This document shows, piece after piece, positions 12,583 through 19,815 of a stretch of 21,876 nucleotides of DNA. The stretch lies in the IMG/VR virus record IMGVR_UViG_3300044720_000060, positions 1-21,876 of that record. One strand, written 5' to 3'. How positions within the stretch are numbered: position 1 is the stretch's first letter; the number at the start of each line of letters is the position of its first letter. Source of the DNA: a virus. Under the pieces are notes generated by a model, which saw nothing but the letters and a program-made list of their open reading frames with translations, ran no database searches and was not told the DNA's origin. The translations under genes were made by a program, and so were the position numbers.

Positions 12583-13731
12583 ATGTCGCGCGGCTACCAG
12601 TCGACCCTGAGCGCCGGCGTCGTCGAGGGCCTCCAGGGCGCCTGGCGCGACGAGTTCCCGGGCTCGGCGCTCCAGTCCGGCAACTGGACCGTGCGTCAGG
12701 TCGGCGTGGGCATGTCCATGTCGGTCGCCTCCTCCAAGCTCACGATCGCCACTGGTGTCACCTCGGGCGACGTGCTGGAGCTGATCTCGGGCTTCACGGT
12801 GCGCCCGCCGTGTCGGCTGCTCGTCAGCCTCGACTCGATCTCCCAGCGGATCGCCAACCAGGAGTTCAGCATTGAGTTGATTCGCGCGGACACGCTGGTG
12901 GACGTGTTCACGACGGACGGGGTGGGGTTCTTCTTCAGCGGCACGTCTGCCACGGCGGGCGTCGATTACCGGAGCGTTTCGCAGGGGGACGCCGGCACGA
13001 ACCTGACTGCCCAGACGATCCCCACGACGGCGGGCGCGTCGGTACTGGAGATCGACCTGACGACCGACGAGTGTTGGTTCTACAACGGCACGGTCGATGT
13101 TGCGGCGGCGAGCAAGACCAACAGCGCCCGCTTCACTCGCAAGGTCCCCGACCCCGCCCAGTCCTACATGGTCCGCATCAGGGCCAAGAACACCGGCGTT
13201 CCCGCCAGCACCACCAACTTCGTCATCGACTCGGTCCTGGTCGAGGACTACACGCACCTCGGCGTCGAAATCGCGCGCTCGCGCGGGTCGAGCGCGGCGG
13301 GGGAGCAGCTGCCGGTCAACGTGGCGAGCGGCACTGTGGGGACGGTCACCAATGCGCTCGTGCTGGGGAAGGCCATTTTCTTCTCCGAGTCCACCACGCC
13401 GTTGGCTGGTGCCGCGACATTCACGGCACCCGGCCGCGAGTTGATGAACACAAACTCGGGCGCGGCCCTGACCGCCGGGACTACCGCCTACCCGGGTCGG
13501 ATCCGCGCCTTTGCCGTTTCCGACCAGATCGGAACGCTTCTGATCGAGGCGAGCAACGACAACGTCACCTACGACGCGGTGCTCTCGGTCGCCACGTCGA
13601 TCGTGGACGGCAAGAGCGTTGCGACCGCCGACGTTCCGGTCTACAGCCGCTACATAAGGGTGCGCTACGTCAACGGTGCCGTGCTCCAGACATTCTTTAG
13701 GTGCGGCTCTCTTCTGACGGCGGTGTCGTGA
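12583..13731 (+). CDS. fibre-like or decoration beta-sandwich virion protein
   Basis: This is a 382-residue protein from ATG 12583. It is almost entirely beta-strand-like with many Ser, Thr, Gly and Val residues and no enzymatic motif. Residues about 25-215 look like a jelly-roll or carbohydrate-binding-type sandwich (WRDEFPGSALQSGNWTVRQV, later VDVAAASKTNSARFTRKVPD). A second beta domain occupies about 270-375, containing LLIEASNDNVTYDAVLSVAT and YSRYIRVRYVNG, as in discoidin-like or head-fibre domains. It lies in the head-to-connector interval rather than after the tape measure. A head fibre or surface decoration is therefore more likely than a tail fibre. It is also a possible target of the glycosyltransferases encoded downstream. 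Confidence 0.65.
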   Translation: MSRGYQSTLSAGVVEGLQGAWRDEFPGSALQSGNWTVRQVGVGMSMSVASSKLTIATGVTSGDVLELISGFTVRPPCRLLVSLDSISQRIANQEFSIELIRADTLVDVFTTDGVGFFFSGTSATAGVDYRSVSQGDAGTNLTAQTIPTTAGASVLEIDLTTDECWFYNGTVDVAAASKTNSARFTRKVPDPAQSYMVRIRAKNTGVPASTTNFVIDSVLVEDYTHLGVEIARSRGSSAAGEQLPVNVASGTVGTVTNALVLGKAIFFSESTTPLAGAATFTAPGRELMNTNSGAALTAGTTAYPGRIRAFAVSDQIGTLLIEASNDNVTYDAVLSVATSIVDGKSVATADVPVYSRYIRVRYVNGAVLQTFFRCGSLLTAVS

Positions 13732-13745
13732 TGGAGGAGGCGAAG

Positions 13746-13943
13746 ATGGACGCCAAGAAGGCCGAGCCCGAGATCCCGGTGGTCGGCGAGGACGCCGTCA
13801 CGGGCGAGGAGATCCTCGCCAACGAGGCGCGGATCACCGACGCCGACGGGACGATGTACCGCGTCGAGAACTACGACGCGGCCAAGTCCGACGCGGCGCC
13901 GGCGGTGAAGGCGGCGCGGGCCGAGCAGGCCGTCAAGGACTGA
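13746..13943 (+). CDS. small acidic protein, unknown, connector region
   Basis: From ATG 13746 the protein is 65 residues. GGAGGAGG at 13733-13740 sits at ideal distance before this ATG, so it is preferred over GTG 13728 and ATG 13731, which overlap the previous stop. The protein is acidic and Lys/Ala-rich at its end (AAPAVKAARAEQAVKD), with a central strand-like TDADGTMYRVENYD. Small acidic proteins of this kind are frequent before head-tail adaptor genes, but no function is known to me. Confidence 0.6.
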   Translation: MDAKKAEPEIPVVGEDAVTGEEILANEARITDADGTMYRVENYDAAKSDAAPAVKAARAEQAVKD

Positions 13944-13951
13944 GCCCGCCC

Positions 13952-14383
13952 GTGGCCCCGCCCACCGACACGACCGACCAGGTCCGGCTGCTCCTCGGCG
14001 GGCCGGCGACGACGCTGGTCACCGACGACCAGCTCGACTTCTTCCTCGCCGAGGCGGACAACGGCATCTACCTGGCGGCCGCCTCGGCGGCGGAGTTCCT
14101 GGCCGCCTACTACGCCTCCGCGTACTCGTTCGAGACCGACGGCCAGAAGTTCGACCGCAAGACGCTGTTCACGAACTACATGGCTCTCGCCGCGTCATTC
14201 CGCGCCCGCGCTGCTGGGCTCACCGTGGGTCCGGGCGGCGCCTTGATTGGCACGGTCTCCACGATCGACAGCACCCGAGTGGACGGGTTCTCCCAAGATG
14301 TTGCCAATCAGGAGGTCGGGGCAACCGGAACCAACCCGCGGCAGCGCTTCTACACCGTGGATGGAGTCGATTCTCTTCCATGA
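13952..14383 (+). CDS. putative head-tail adaptor (connector) protein
   Basis: This is a 143-residue protein from GTG 13952. The N-terminus, TDQVRLLLGGPATTLVTDDQ followed by LDFFLAEADNGIYLAAASAA, has the helical pattern of the small head-tail connector proteins (gp6/gp15-like) that bind below the portal. Residues 70-95 continue the helical bundle (FDRKTLFTNYMALAASFRAR). The last ~30 codons (from about 14284) contain many A/T-ending codons (CAA, GAT, GTT, AAT, GCA, GGA, TCT, CTT, CCA), unlike the first part. This shift lies against the following endonuclease gene, whose ATG overlaps its stop as ATGA. Confidence 0.7.
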   Translation: MAPPTDTTDQVRLLLGGPATTLVTDDQLDFFLAEADNGIYLAAASAAEFLAAYYASAYSFETDGQKFDRKTLFTNYMALAASFRARAAGLTVGPGGALIGTVSTIDSTRVDGFSQDVANQEVGATGTNPRQRFYTVDGVDSLP

Positions 14384-14880
14384 AGCGCCCCCGTCCCCTC
14401 ATGGAGCGCTTGTGGGAGAAGGTCGACCGTTCTGGCGGCCTTGATGCCTGTTGGCCGTGGACGGCCGGCAAGATGCTCGGCTACGGGCTGATCGGGCTTG
14501 GTGGTCGCGCCGGCGGCAACGACCTCGCCCATCGCGTTATCGCAAAGGCGGCGCTCGGCCCGCCGCCGCCGCGGCATGAGGCGCGCCACCTCTGCGGCAA
14601 CCGCGCCTGCTGCAATCCGCTTCATCTTGCCTGGGGCACCCGCAGCCAGAACGAGGCGGACAAGCTTGCGCATGGACGTTCGAATCGTGGTGAGCGGCAC
14701 GGCCTCGCAAAGCTGACGGAGGCCGACGTTCACGAGTTGCGACGGCTCGCCTGGTCCGGCGTCAGACACAGCGAGATCGCCCTGCGCTTCGGTGTCTCCA
14801 CGGCGTGCATCCGAGACGTCCTTGTCGGTCGCCGTTGGGCTTGGCTGACCACCGACCGAGAGGGGGTGATGCCGTCGTGA
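14380..14880 (+). CDS. HNH homing endonuclease (HNH_3 type) with C-terminal HTH
   Basis: This is a 166-residue protein from ATG 14380, overlapping the adaptor stop as ATGA. It starts with the family-typical CWPWTAGKMLGYG (residues 24-36). AHRVIAKAALG (50-60) follows, then the HNH core HLCGNRACCNPLHL (70-83; His 70, Asn 79, His 82) and WGTRSQNEADKLAHGR. Residues 107-152 form a helix-turn-helix (KLTEADVHELRRL then HSEIALRFGVSTACIRDVL), a common DNA-reading tail in phage homing endonucleases. Of the four endonucleases here it is the only one in the same direction as the operon. The next gene starts in its stop as GTGA. Collapse of the flanking TGAAGC repeats would fuse adaptor stop and glycosyltransferase start as ATGA. 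Confidence 0.92.
   Translation: MKRPRPLMERLWEKVDRSGGLDACWPWTAGKMLGYGLIGLGGRAGGNDLAHRVIAKAALGPPPPRHEARHLCGNRACCNPLHLAWGTRSQNEADKLAHGRSNRGERHGLAKLTEADVHELRRLAWSGVRHSEIALRFGVSTACIRDVLVGRRWAWLTTDREGVMPS
14381..14386 (+). repeat. 6-bp direct repeat flanking the second endonuclease (second copy 14878-14883)
   Basis: TGAAGC occurs at the endonuclease start and again at the glycosyltransferase start. Removing one copy plus the 497-bp intervening DNA would give an ATG start for the glycosyltransferase, overlapping the adaptor stop as ATGA, the usual junction of this genome. Short repeats can be chance, but the reconstruction is exact. Confidence 0.45.
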
Positions 14881-16067
14881 AGCTCTTGTGGCACAGCAAT
14901 GCCGCCTGGGCTTCCACCTTAGCCGGGTACGGGAACCAAACGGCGCTCGTCACCCAGCGCCTCGCCCGCGCCGGCCACGACGTCGCCATCAGCGCCTTCT
15001 GGGGCCTCCAGGGCGCCGTCCTCGACTGGCAGGGGATCCGCGTCTACCCCGGCGGCTTTGACCCCTACGGCAGTCAGGCGCTGCCGCTTCACGCCCGCGA
15101 CTGGTTCGGCGGCGACCCCGGGGGCGGCGTGGTCATCACGCTGGTGGACGCCTGGGTGATGGACCCCGCGAAGCTGCGCGACCTGCACGTCGGCATGTGG
15201 GCGCCGGTCGACCACGAGACCTGCCCGCCGCGGGTGGCCGTGGTGCTGCGCGACTCGGGCTGCCTGCCGATCGCGATGAGCCTGCACGGCGAGCAGGCGA
15301 TGCGCGGCGTCGGCCTCGACCCGGTCTACGCGCCGCACGGAATCGACACCCAGGCCTTCGCCCCGCGCGACCGTGAGGAGTGCAGGCGCCTGCTCGACTG
15401 GCCGCGCGACGCCTTCGTCGTGGGCATGGTCGCCGCGAACAAGGGCTACCCGCCGCGCAAGGGCTTCCCCGAGGCGATCGCCGCCTTCGCTCGCTTCCAG
15501 AAAAGGCACGACCAGGCGGTGCTCTACCTGCACACAGAGCCCCACGGCGTGGTCCAGGGCGTCAACCTGCCGTCCATCCTCGGCGCCAACGGCGTGCCGC
15601 AGGAGTCCGTGCGCTTCGCCGATCCCTACCGCTACCAGCTCGGGTTCTCGCAGGAGCACATGGTGACCGCCTACTCCGGGATGGACGTGCTCCTGAACCC
15701 GAGCTACGGCGAGGGCTTCGGGATCCCCATGGCGGAGGCACAGGCCTGCGGCACCCCCGTGATCTCCACCAACGCCACCTCGATGCCGGAGGTGGGCGAC
15801 GTCGGCTGGATCGTGGGCGGCCAGCGGATGTGGACCGAGCAGGGCGCCTATCAGCTGGTGCCCGACATCGACCAACTCGTGGCCGCGCTCGGGCAGGCCC
15901 ACCAGATGGCGCCCCGGATGCGCGAGCGGGCGCGCCAGCACGCGCTCACCTACGACGCCGACCGCGTCTTCGCCGAGCACTGGATGCCGGTGCTCGCAGT
16001 GCTCGAGGCGCGCATGGAGGGGAAGCCGGTCGCGCTCGCGCCGCCGGTGGAGTTGGTGCCGGCGTGA
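14877..16067 (+). CDS. glycosyltransferase, GT4-like (GT-B fold)
   Basis: This is a 396-residue protein from GTG 14877, overlapping the endonuclease stop as GTGA. The GT-B signature is clear: a Gly-rich N-terminal domain beginning KLLWHSNAAWASTLAGYGNQ, the domain link YAPHGIDTQAFAP (151-163), and VVGMVAANKGYPPRKG (181-196). The C-terminal sugar-nucleotide site YGEGFGIPMAEAQACGTPVI has the E-x7-E pair (Glu 279, Glu 287). Such enzymes move a sugar from an NDP donor to an acceptor with retention. This is the first gene of a five-enzyme coupled cassette. The acceptor is not visible from sequence. The first ~23 codons contain several A/T-ending codons (TTG, AAT, TTA, CAA), next to the endonuclease. 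Confidence 0.92.
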   Translation: MKLLWHSNAAWASTLAGYGNQTALVTQRLARAGHDVAISAFWGLQGAVLDWQGIRVYPGGFDPYGSQALPLHARDWFGGDPGGGVVITLVDAWVMDPAKLRDLHVGMWAPVDHETCPPRVAVVLRDSGCLPIAMSLHGEQAMRGVGLDPVYAPHGIDTQAFAPRDREECRRLLDWPRDAFVVGMVAANKGYPPRKGFPEAIAAFARFQKRHDQAVLYLHTEPHGVVQGVNLPSILGANGVPQESVRFADPYRYQLGFSQEHMVTAYSGMDVLLNPSYGEGFGIPMAEAQACGTPVISTNATSMPEVGDVGWIVGGQRMWTEQGAYQLVPDIDQLVAALGQAHQMAPRMRERARQHALTYDADRVFAEHWMPVLAVLEARMEGKPVALAPPVELVPA

Positions 16068-16231
16068 TGGCCTGGCTCTGGATGGCTCGCCGCTACGGCC
16101 TTCGCCCGACGCTGCGCTACTGGCGCGCCTACCGCGAGCGGTTGGTCATCGACTACGCCGCGATCTTCACCGCCGACGAGCTGGCGCTTTTGGGCGACCA
16201 CTTCACGATGCCGTGGGAGCGGTCAGCGTGA
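16067..16231 (+). CDS. small protein inside the glycosyltransferase cassette
   Basis: This is a 54-residue protein from ATG 16067 (TGATG overlap); GTG 16064 is an alternative. It is aromatic and basic at first (MAWLWMARRYGLRPTLRYWR) and then acidic-hydrophobic (AAIFTADELALLGDHFTMPW). G/C-ending codons and overlaps on both sides support coding. It could be an accessory subunit of the neighbouring enzymes. No family was recognised. Confidence 0.55.
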   Translation: MAWLWMARRYGLRPTLRYWRAYRERLVIDYAAIFTADELALLGDHFTMPWERSA

Positions 16232-16803
16232 CCGCCGACGTCACCGTCATCACGGCCTCTCTTCCCACCCGCGGCCGGATGCTCGCCGAGTGCGTGGCGA
16301 GCGTCGCCGCCCAGACCGTGGCGCCGGCCGCGCACCTGATCGGCGTGGACTACGCGCGGCGGGGCACCTCGGCCATCCGCAATGACCTGTGGCGGATGGC
16401 CAAGACGGAATGGATCGCCGTCCTCGATGACGACGACATCCTCCTCCCGCACCACCTGGAGTACCTGGTGGGAGCCGCCGGCAACACCGCGACCATTGCC
16501 TACAGCTTCTGCGCCGTGGATGGGCGGCCGGGTTGGAACCCGAGCCGTCCATTCGACGCCGCGGCATTGCGGGAGGGCCCGAACTACATCCCCGCGACAA
16601 TCCTGATCCGCCGCCCGATGCTCTACGCGCTCGACGGCTGGCGGGACTCGGAGGACTGCCTCCACGGCTGGGAGGACTACGACCTACTCCTCCGGGCGCT
16701 CGACGCTCACGCCGAGTTCGCGTGCGTACCGACCGTGACCTGGGTCTACCGCTTTGCGGCGGGGCGCAACAAGACCGAGGTCGGGGAGTTGGCGGCGTGC
16801 TGA
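16228..16803 (+). CDS. glycosyltransferase family 2-like (GT-A fold)
   Basis: This is a 191-residue protein from GTG 16228 (GTGA overlap). It begins with VTVITASLPTRGRMLAECVA, the usual first strand and helix of GT2 enzymes. GTSAIRNDLWRMAKTEWIAV is followed by LDDDD (66-70), the metal-binding DXD motif. GWEDYDLLLRA (147-157) corresponds to the conserved ED acceptor/catalytic motif. At 191 residues it is a minimal GT-A domain with no membrane helix, so it is probably soluble. It acts within the cassette with the GT4-like enzyme and the two GT2-like enzymes. Confidence 0.87.
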   Translation: MTADVTVITASLPTRGRMLAECVASVAAQTVAPAAHLIGVDYARRGTSAIRNDLWRMAKTEWIAVLDDDDILLPHHLEYLVGAAGNTATIAYSFCAVDGRPGWNPSRPFDAAALREGPNYIPATILIRRPMLYALDGWRDSEDCLHGWEDYDLLLRALDAHAEFACVPTVTWVYRFAAGRNKTEVGELAAC

Positions 16804-17417
16804 CCCACGTCGTCCTTCCCACCGTCACGGGCCGCGAGCGCCACCTCGCCCGGACGCTTGCCGCCTACCGCCAGCGCACCCCCGTCCCGGTCGAGATCAC
16901 CGTCGTTCAGGATCACCCGACCTGCGGCATCGCCTGGCGCGAGGGCGCGGCGCGCGTGGACGGCGCCGCCTACGTCCACCTCGGGGCCGACGACCTGGTG
17001 CCCGAGGATGGGTGGTGGGAGCCGCTCGCGGAGGCGGTCGACGCCGGCTACCTGCCGTGCCCGGTCGTGCTCGAGCCCGATGGGCGGGTCCAGTCGGCCG
17101 GCGGCTACGACTGGGGCCTCCACAGGGACGTGGGCGAGGACTGGGCCACGATCGGCTGGACGACGGTCCCGTTCATGTCGGCCGAGCAGTTCGCCGCGAT
17201 CGGCATGATCGAGACGCACTACTGCACGGATACCTGGGTCTCGGCGGTCGGCGCCCTGCATGGCTGGCAGACGGTGCTGCGGCCGGCCTCGCGCTTCGTG
17301 CACCACAACGCCGAGCCCGGCCGCGGCGCCGGCATGGACGTTCACGCTCGCAACCGCCACGACCGCGCCGAGTTCGCCCGTCTGCTGGAAGAGGAGCGGG
17401 CCCGATGCGCTCGCTGA
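16797..17417 (+). CDS. glycosyltransferase family 2-like protein, divergent
   Basis: This is a 206-residue protein from GTG 16797, overlapping the previous stop by seven bases. It begins THVVLPTVTGRERHLARTLA, a GT-A first strand and helix. VEITVVQDHPTCGIAWREG lies where GT2 enzymes bind UDP, and HLGADDLVPEDGWWE (61-75) supplies a DXD-equivalent, GADD. HYCTDTWVSAVGALHG could be the acceptor-loop region. The usual C-terminal ED motif is less clear than in its neighbours, so activity is uncertain. It may modify or extend the sugar added by the other enzymes. Confidence 0.75.
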   Translation: MLTHVVLPTVTGRERHLARTLAAYRQRTPVPVEITVVQDHPTCGIAWREGAARVDGAAYVHLGADDLVPEDGWWEPLAEAVDAGYLPCPVVLEPDGRVQSAGGYDWGLHRDVGEDWATIGWTTVPFMSAEQFAAIGMIETHYCTDTWVSAVGALHGWQTVLRPASRFVHHNAEPGRGAGMDVHARNRHDRAEFARLLEEERARCAR

Positions 17418-18055
17418 GCATCTGCACGCCGTGGCTCAACCTGCCGTTCCTCATCCCCGATTACGAGCGGGCGGTGCGGGGCGCCGACCAGGTGATCGTG
17501 ATCGACAACGGCTCCTCGGAACCGAACGCCGCCGCGATCGCGGAGATGGTCGCGCGCCTCGGCGGGGTGCTCATCCGGCGCGAGGACAACGGCTGGTTCA
17601 GCGGGCCCGCAAACGAGGGGCTCGCGGTCGCGACCGGCGACGTGGTGGTCGTGCTCAACAACGACATCCGCTGCGCCGACCCGGACTGGCTCGAGCGGGT
17701 GCGCCGCGACGTCGAGCCGGGCGGGCTCTACGGGCCGTCCTCCGGGACGCGGATGGTGGACGGCGTCCACATCCCCTACATCGAGGGCTGGTGCGTGGCA
17801 GCCGCGCGCACGACCTGGCAGCGCCTGTCGGGCTTTGACGCGGCCACGTTCGAGCGCCCCTACTGGGAGGACGTCGACCTCTCCTTCCGGGCGATGATCC
17901 TGGGCATCGGGCTCTACCGCAGCGCCTGGCAGGTCGAGCACCTCTCCAACACCACGAGCGCCGTCACGCCGGGGGCCTATGACGCCTCGGAGGCAAACCG
18001 CCTGAGCTTCGAGGCGAAGGTCCGGCAGCAGCTGGGGCGGAGGGCGGCTGCGTGA
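17405..18055 (+). CDS. glycosyltransferase family 2, rhamnosyltransferase-like
   Basis: This is a 216-residue protein from ATG 17405, overlapping the previous gene by 13 bases. GT2 hallmarks are all visible: QVIVIDNGSSEPN (29-41), DNGWFSGPANEGLAVATGD (61-79), VVVLNNDI (81-88; the DXD-equivalent NND), and the ED motif PYWEDVDLSFRA (152-163). The NGWFSGPANEG segment is typical of the rhamnosyltransferase-like GT2 subgroup. This is the most canonical GT2 enzyme in the cassette. It is coupled to the epimerase gene downstream by a GTGA overlap. Confidence 0.9.
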   Translation: MRSLSICTPWLNLPFLIPDYERAVRGADQVIVIDNGSSEPNAAAIAEMVARLGGVLIRREDNGWFSGPANEGLAVATGDVVVVLNNDIRCADPDWLERVRRDVEPGGLYGPSSGTRMVDGVHIPYIEGWCVAAARTTWQRLSGFDAATFERPYWEDVDLSFRAMILGIGLYRSAWQVEHLSNTTSAVTPGAYDASEANRLSFEAKVRQQLGRRAAA

Positions 18056-18993
18056 AGATTCTCGTCACGGGCGCAGCGGGGTTCATCGGGACCCACCTCT
18101 GCCGCGAGCTACGCGGGGCGGGCCATGAGGTGATCGCGCGCGACCTCGTGACGCACCCGAAGGACGACCTGCGCCGCGGCGGGATCGCCGCTGGTTACGT
18201 CCAATTCCACCGCCCAGAGGCCGTGGTGCACTTGGCTGCCCAGGTCGGCCGCCAGTTCGGCGAGGACGACGTTGCTCGATCCATCGAGTCGAACGCGACC
18301 ATGACGGCGCACGTCGCCCGGGCCTGCACCGCGTGGGGTGCCCGCCTCGCCTACTGCTCCACCTCCGAGGTCTACGGCGACCAGGGCGAGGCAGGGTGCG
18401 TCGAGGGCGGCCCAGAGGTGCTGCCGCACGGGATCTACGGGCTCTCCAAGCGCTGGGGAGAGGAGGCCGCCCGCCTCTACGCCCCCGACGGCCTCCAGAT
18501 CGTGCGCCTCTCGATGCCCTATGGCCCCGGGCTTCCCGCCGGCCGGGGGCGGGCCGCGATCGTCAACTTCCTCTGGCAGGCCCACCACCGGATGCCGGTG
18601 ACCGTGCACCGCGGCGGCAAGCGCTCGTGGACCTACGTCGCCGACACCGTCCGCGGCTTCCGCCTGGTCATCGAGCGCGGCGAGCAGGCGCGCACTGCCG
18701 CCGAGTCCGAGGCCGGCGTGGGCGTCTACAACATCGGCCGCGACGACGCCGAGGTGACGATGCTCGACGTCGCGCGCTTGTCTTGCGACATCGCCGGCGC
18801 CCCCTACGACCTCATCACCGAGGTTGATCCGCCCGAGCGACAGACGGTGGTCAAGCGCCTCTCCACCGCAAAGCTCCGCGCCCTCGGCTGGGCGCCGGAG
18901 GTCGAGCTCGAGGAGGGCATGCGATTGACCTACGAGGTCGTCCGTCACTTCGATGAGGAGGGAAGCCTTGTCCAGTCCCCCGCAGCCGCCTAG
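18052..18993 (+). CDS. NAD-dependent epimerase/dehydratase (extended SDR)
   Basis: This is a 313-residue protein from GTG 18052. It shows the Rossmann motif GAAGFIG (7-13), VVHLAAQVG (58-66), YCSTSEVYG (101-109) and the catalytic YGLSK (Tyr 129, Lys 133). PYGPG and a C-terminal substrate-binding half follow. This is the UDP-glucose 4-epimerase / dTDP-glucose dehydratase superfamily. The enzyme probably makes or alters the NDP-sugar used by the four upstream glycosyltransferases; the exact sugar cannot be read. The coding end overlaps the following Pro-rich gene. It is close to normal length and shows no broken motif. Confidence 0.92.
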   Translation: MKILVTGAAGFIGTHLCRELRGAGHEVIARDLVTHPKDDLRRGGIAAGYVQFHRPEAVVHLAAQVGRQFGEDDVARSIESNATMTAHVARACTAWGARLAYCSTSEVYGDQGEAGCVEGGPEVLPHGIYGLSKRWGEEAARLYAPDGLQIVRLSMPYGPGLPAGRGRAAIVNFLWQAHHRMPVTVHRGGKRSWTYVADTVRGFRLVIERGEQARTAAESEAGVGVYNIGRDDAEVTMLDVARLSCDIAGAPYDLITEVDPPERQTVVKRLSTAKLRALGWAPEVELEEGMRLTYEVVRHFDEEGSLVQSPAAA

Positions 18994-19117
18994 CCCGCCG
19001 CAGGCCCCCGCGCCCGCGCCCGTCCCTGCGCCGCCGGGCGTCGTCGTGTCCCCCGATGACCCGCGCCCCTGGTGGGAGCAGGCGGGTCAGCCCCGACCGG
19101 CGCAGAAGGACCGCTAG
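18968..19117 (+). CDS. short proline-rich protein
   Basis: This is a 49-residue protein from TTG 18968, which has GGAGGG five bases upstream. An in-frame ATG at 18953 without a ribosome-binding site would add five residues. Both starts overlap the end of the epimerase gene. The N-terminal half is Pro/Ala-rich with several PAPAP units and the C-terminus has DDPRPWWEQAGQPRP. Such peptides are probably disordered. It may belong to the connector module that resumes here. Confidence 0.5.
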   Translation: MSSPPQPPSPPQAPAPAPVPAPPGVVVSPDDPRPWWEQAGQPRPAQKDR

Positions 19118-19120
19118 AGC

Positions 19121-19489
19121 GTGCTCGCCCTGTCTGCCGGAGAGCTTGTGACGATGCGCGTGGAGCTCGAGCAGACGCTGCCCGGAACCGCGATCATCTC
19201 GCCGCGCACGCTGCTCCTGGACGGGCAGGGCGGCGAGACCTGGAGCTACGCGGCCGGCGGGACATTCCCGGCGCGTCTGTCGCCGGAGTCCTCGCTTCGT
19301 CAGGCGGAGGCCGTAGCTGCAGGCCGGGTCGCCGAGATGTCGTCCTGGATGCTGACGCTCCCCGCCGGCACGCTCATCACCGAGACCGACCAGGTGCTCT
19401 ACGACGGGGTCACCTACGAGGTCAACGAGGTGATGACGCGGGTGCCGTGGGAGCTGTCGCGCCGGTGTCGGCTCACGGAGCTCGACTGA
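19121..19489 (+). CDS. head-tail stopper-like protein
   Basis: This is a 122-residue protein from GTG 19121, three bases after the previous stop. The pattern is a helix-strand N-terminus with VTMRVELEQTLPGTAIISPR and then SYAAGGTFPARLSP. The later stretch, SSWMLTLPAGTLITETDQVLY, is followed by DGVTYEVNEV. It matches small SPP1 gp16-like / DUF head-tail joining proteins, which close the portal after packaging. Size and location (before the neck protein) agree. The assignment is by overall pattern, not a single diagnostic motif. Confidence 0.75.
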   Translation: MLALSAGELVTMRVELEQTLPGTAIISPRTLLLDGQGGETWSYAAGGTFPARLSPESSLRQAEAVAAGRVAEMSSWMLTLPAGTLITETDQVLYDGVTYEVNEVMTRVPWELSRRCRLTELD

Positions 19490-19815
19490 TGGCCATGACC
19501 GTCTCCGTCACCCGCACGAGCCGCATCCCGGCGGTGACCGCGGCGGTGCTCGCGAAGGCGGCGCTCGTCGTGACCAAGGCCGCCATGGACATCGAGGCTC
19601 ACGCCAAGGACCGCGCGCCGGTGGACACCGGGTTCCTCAAGAACTCGATCGCGGCCAAGAAGGTCGGGGCGTTGTCCTGGGAGGTCGAGGTCCACGCCTC
19701 GTACGGCGTGTTTCAAGAAATGGGCACGAGATTCCAGCCCGCGCGCCCGTATTTTATTCCGGCAATCGAGCTGGTTCGGCCGTCGTATCTCGCTGCGATG
19801 AGAACGGTGGTGTGA
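19489..19815 (+). CDS. HK97 gp10-like neck / tail-completion protein
   Basis: This is a 108-residue protein from ATG 19489 (TGATG overlap). Residues 34-55 (DIEAHAKDRAPVDTGFLKNS) are the diagnostic gp10 helix and loop, and YGVFQEMGTRFQPARPYFIP near 72-91 is the family C-terminal motif. It forms part of the head-tail interface ring. The last ~33 codons (from about 19713) change to A/T-ending codons (TTT, CAA, GAA, AGA, TAT, ATT, GCA), although the protein sequence stays normal. The antisense endonuclease gene overlaps the last 62 bases. Confidence 0.88.
   Translation: MAMTVSVTRTSRIPAVTAAVLAKAALVVTKAAMDIEAHAKDRAPVDTGFLKNSIAAKKVGALSWEVEVHASYGVFQEMGTRFQPARPYFIPAIELVRPSYLAAMRTVV

Noticed and set aside
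16533-16796. Upstream in-frame extension of the third glycosyltransferase
   Set aside because: It lies out of frame over the previous glycosyltransferase and is Arg/Pro-rich. GTG 16797 gives a normal GT-A start.
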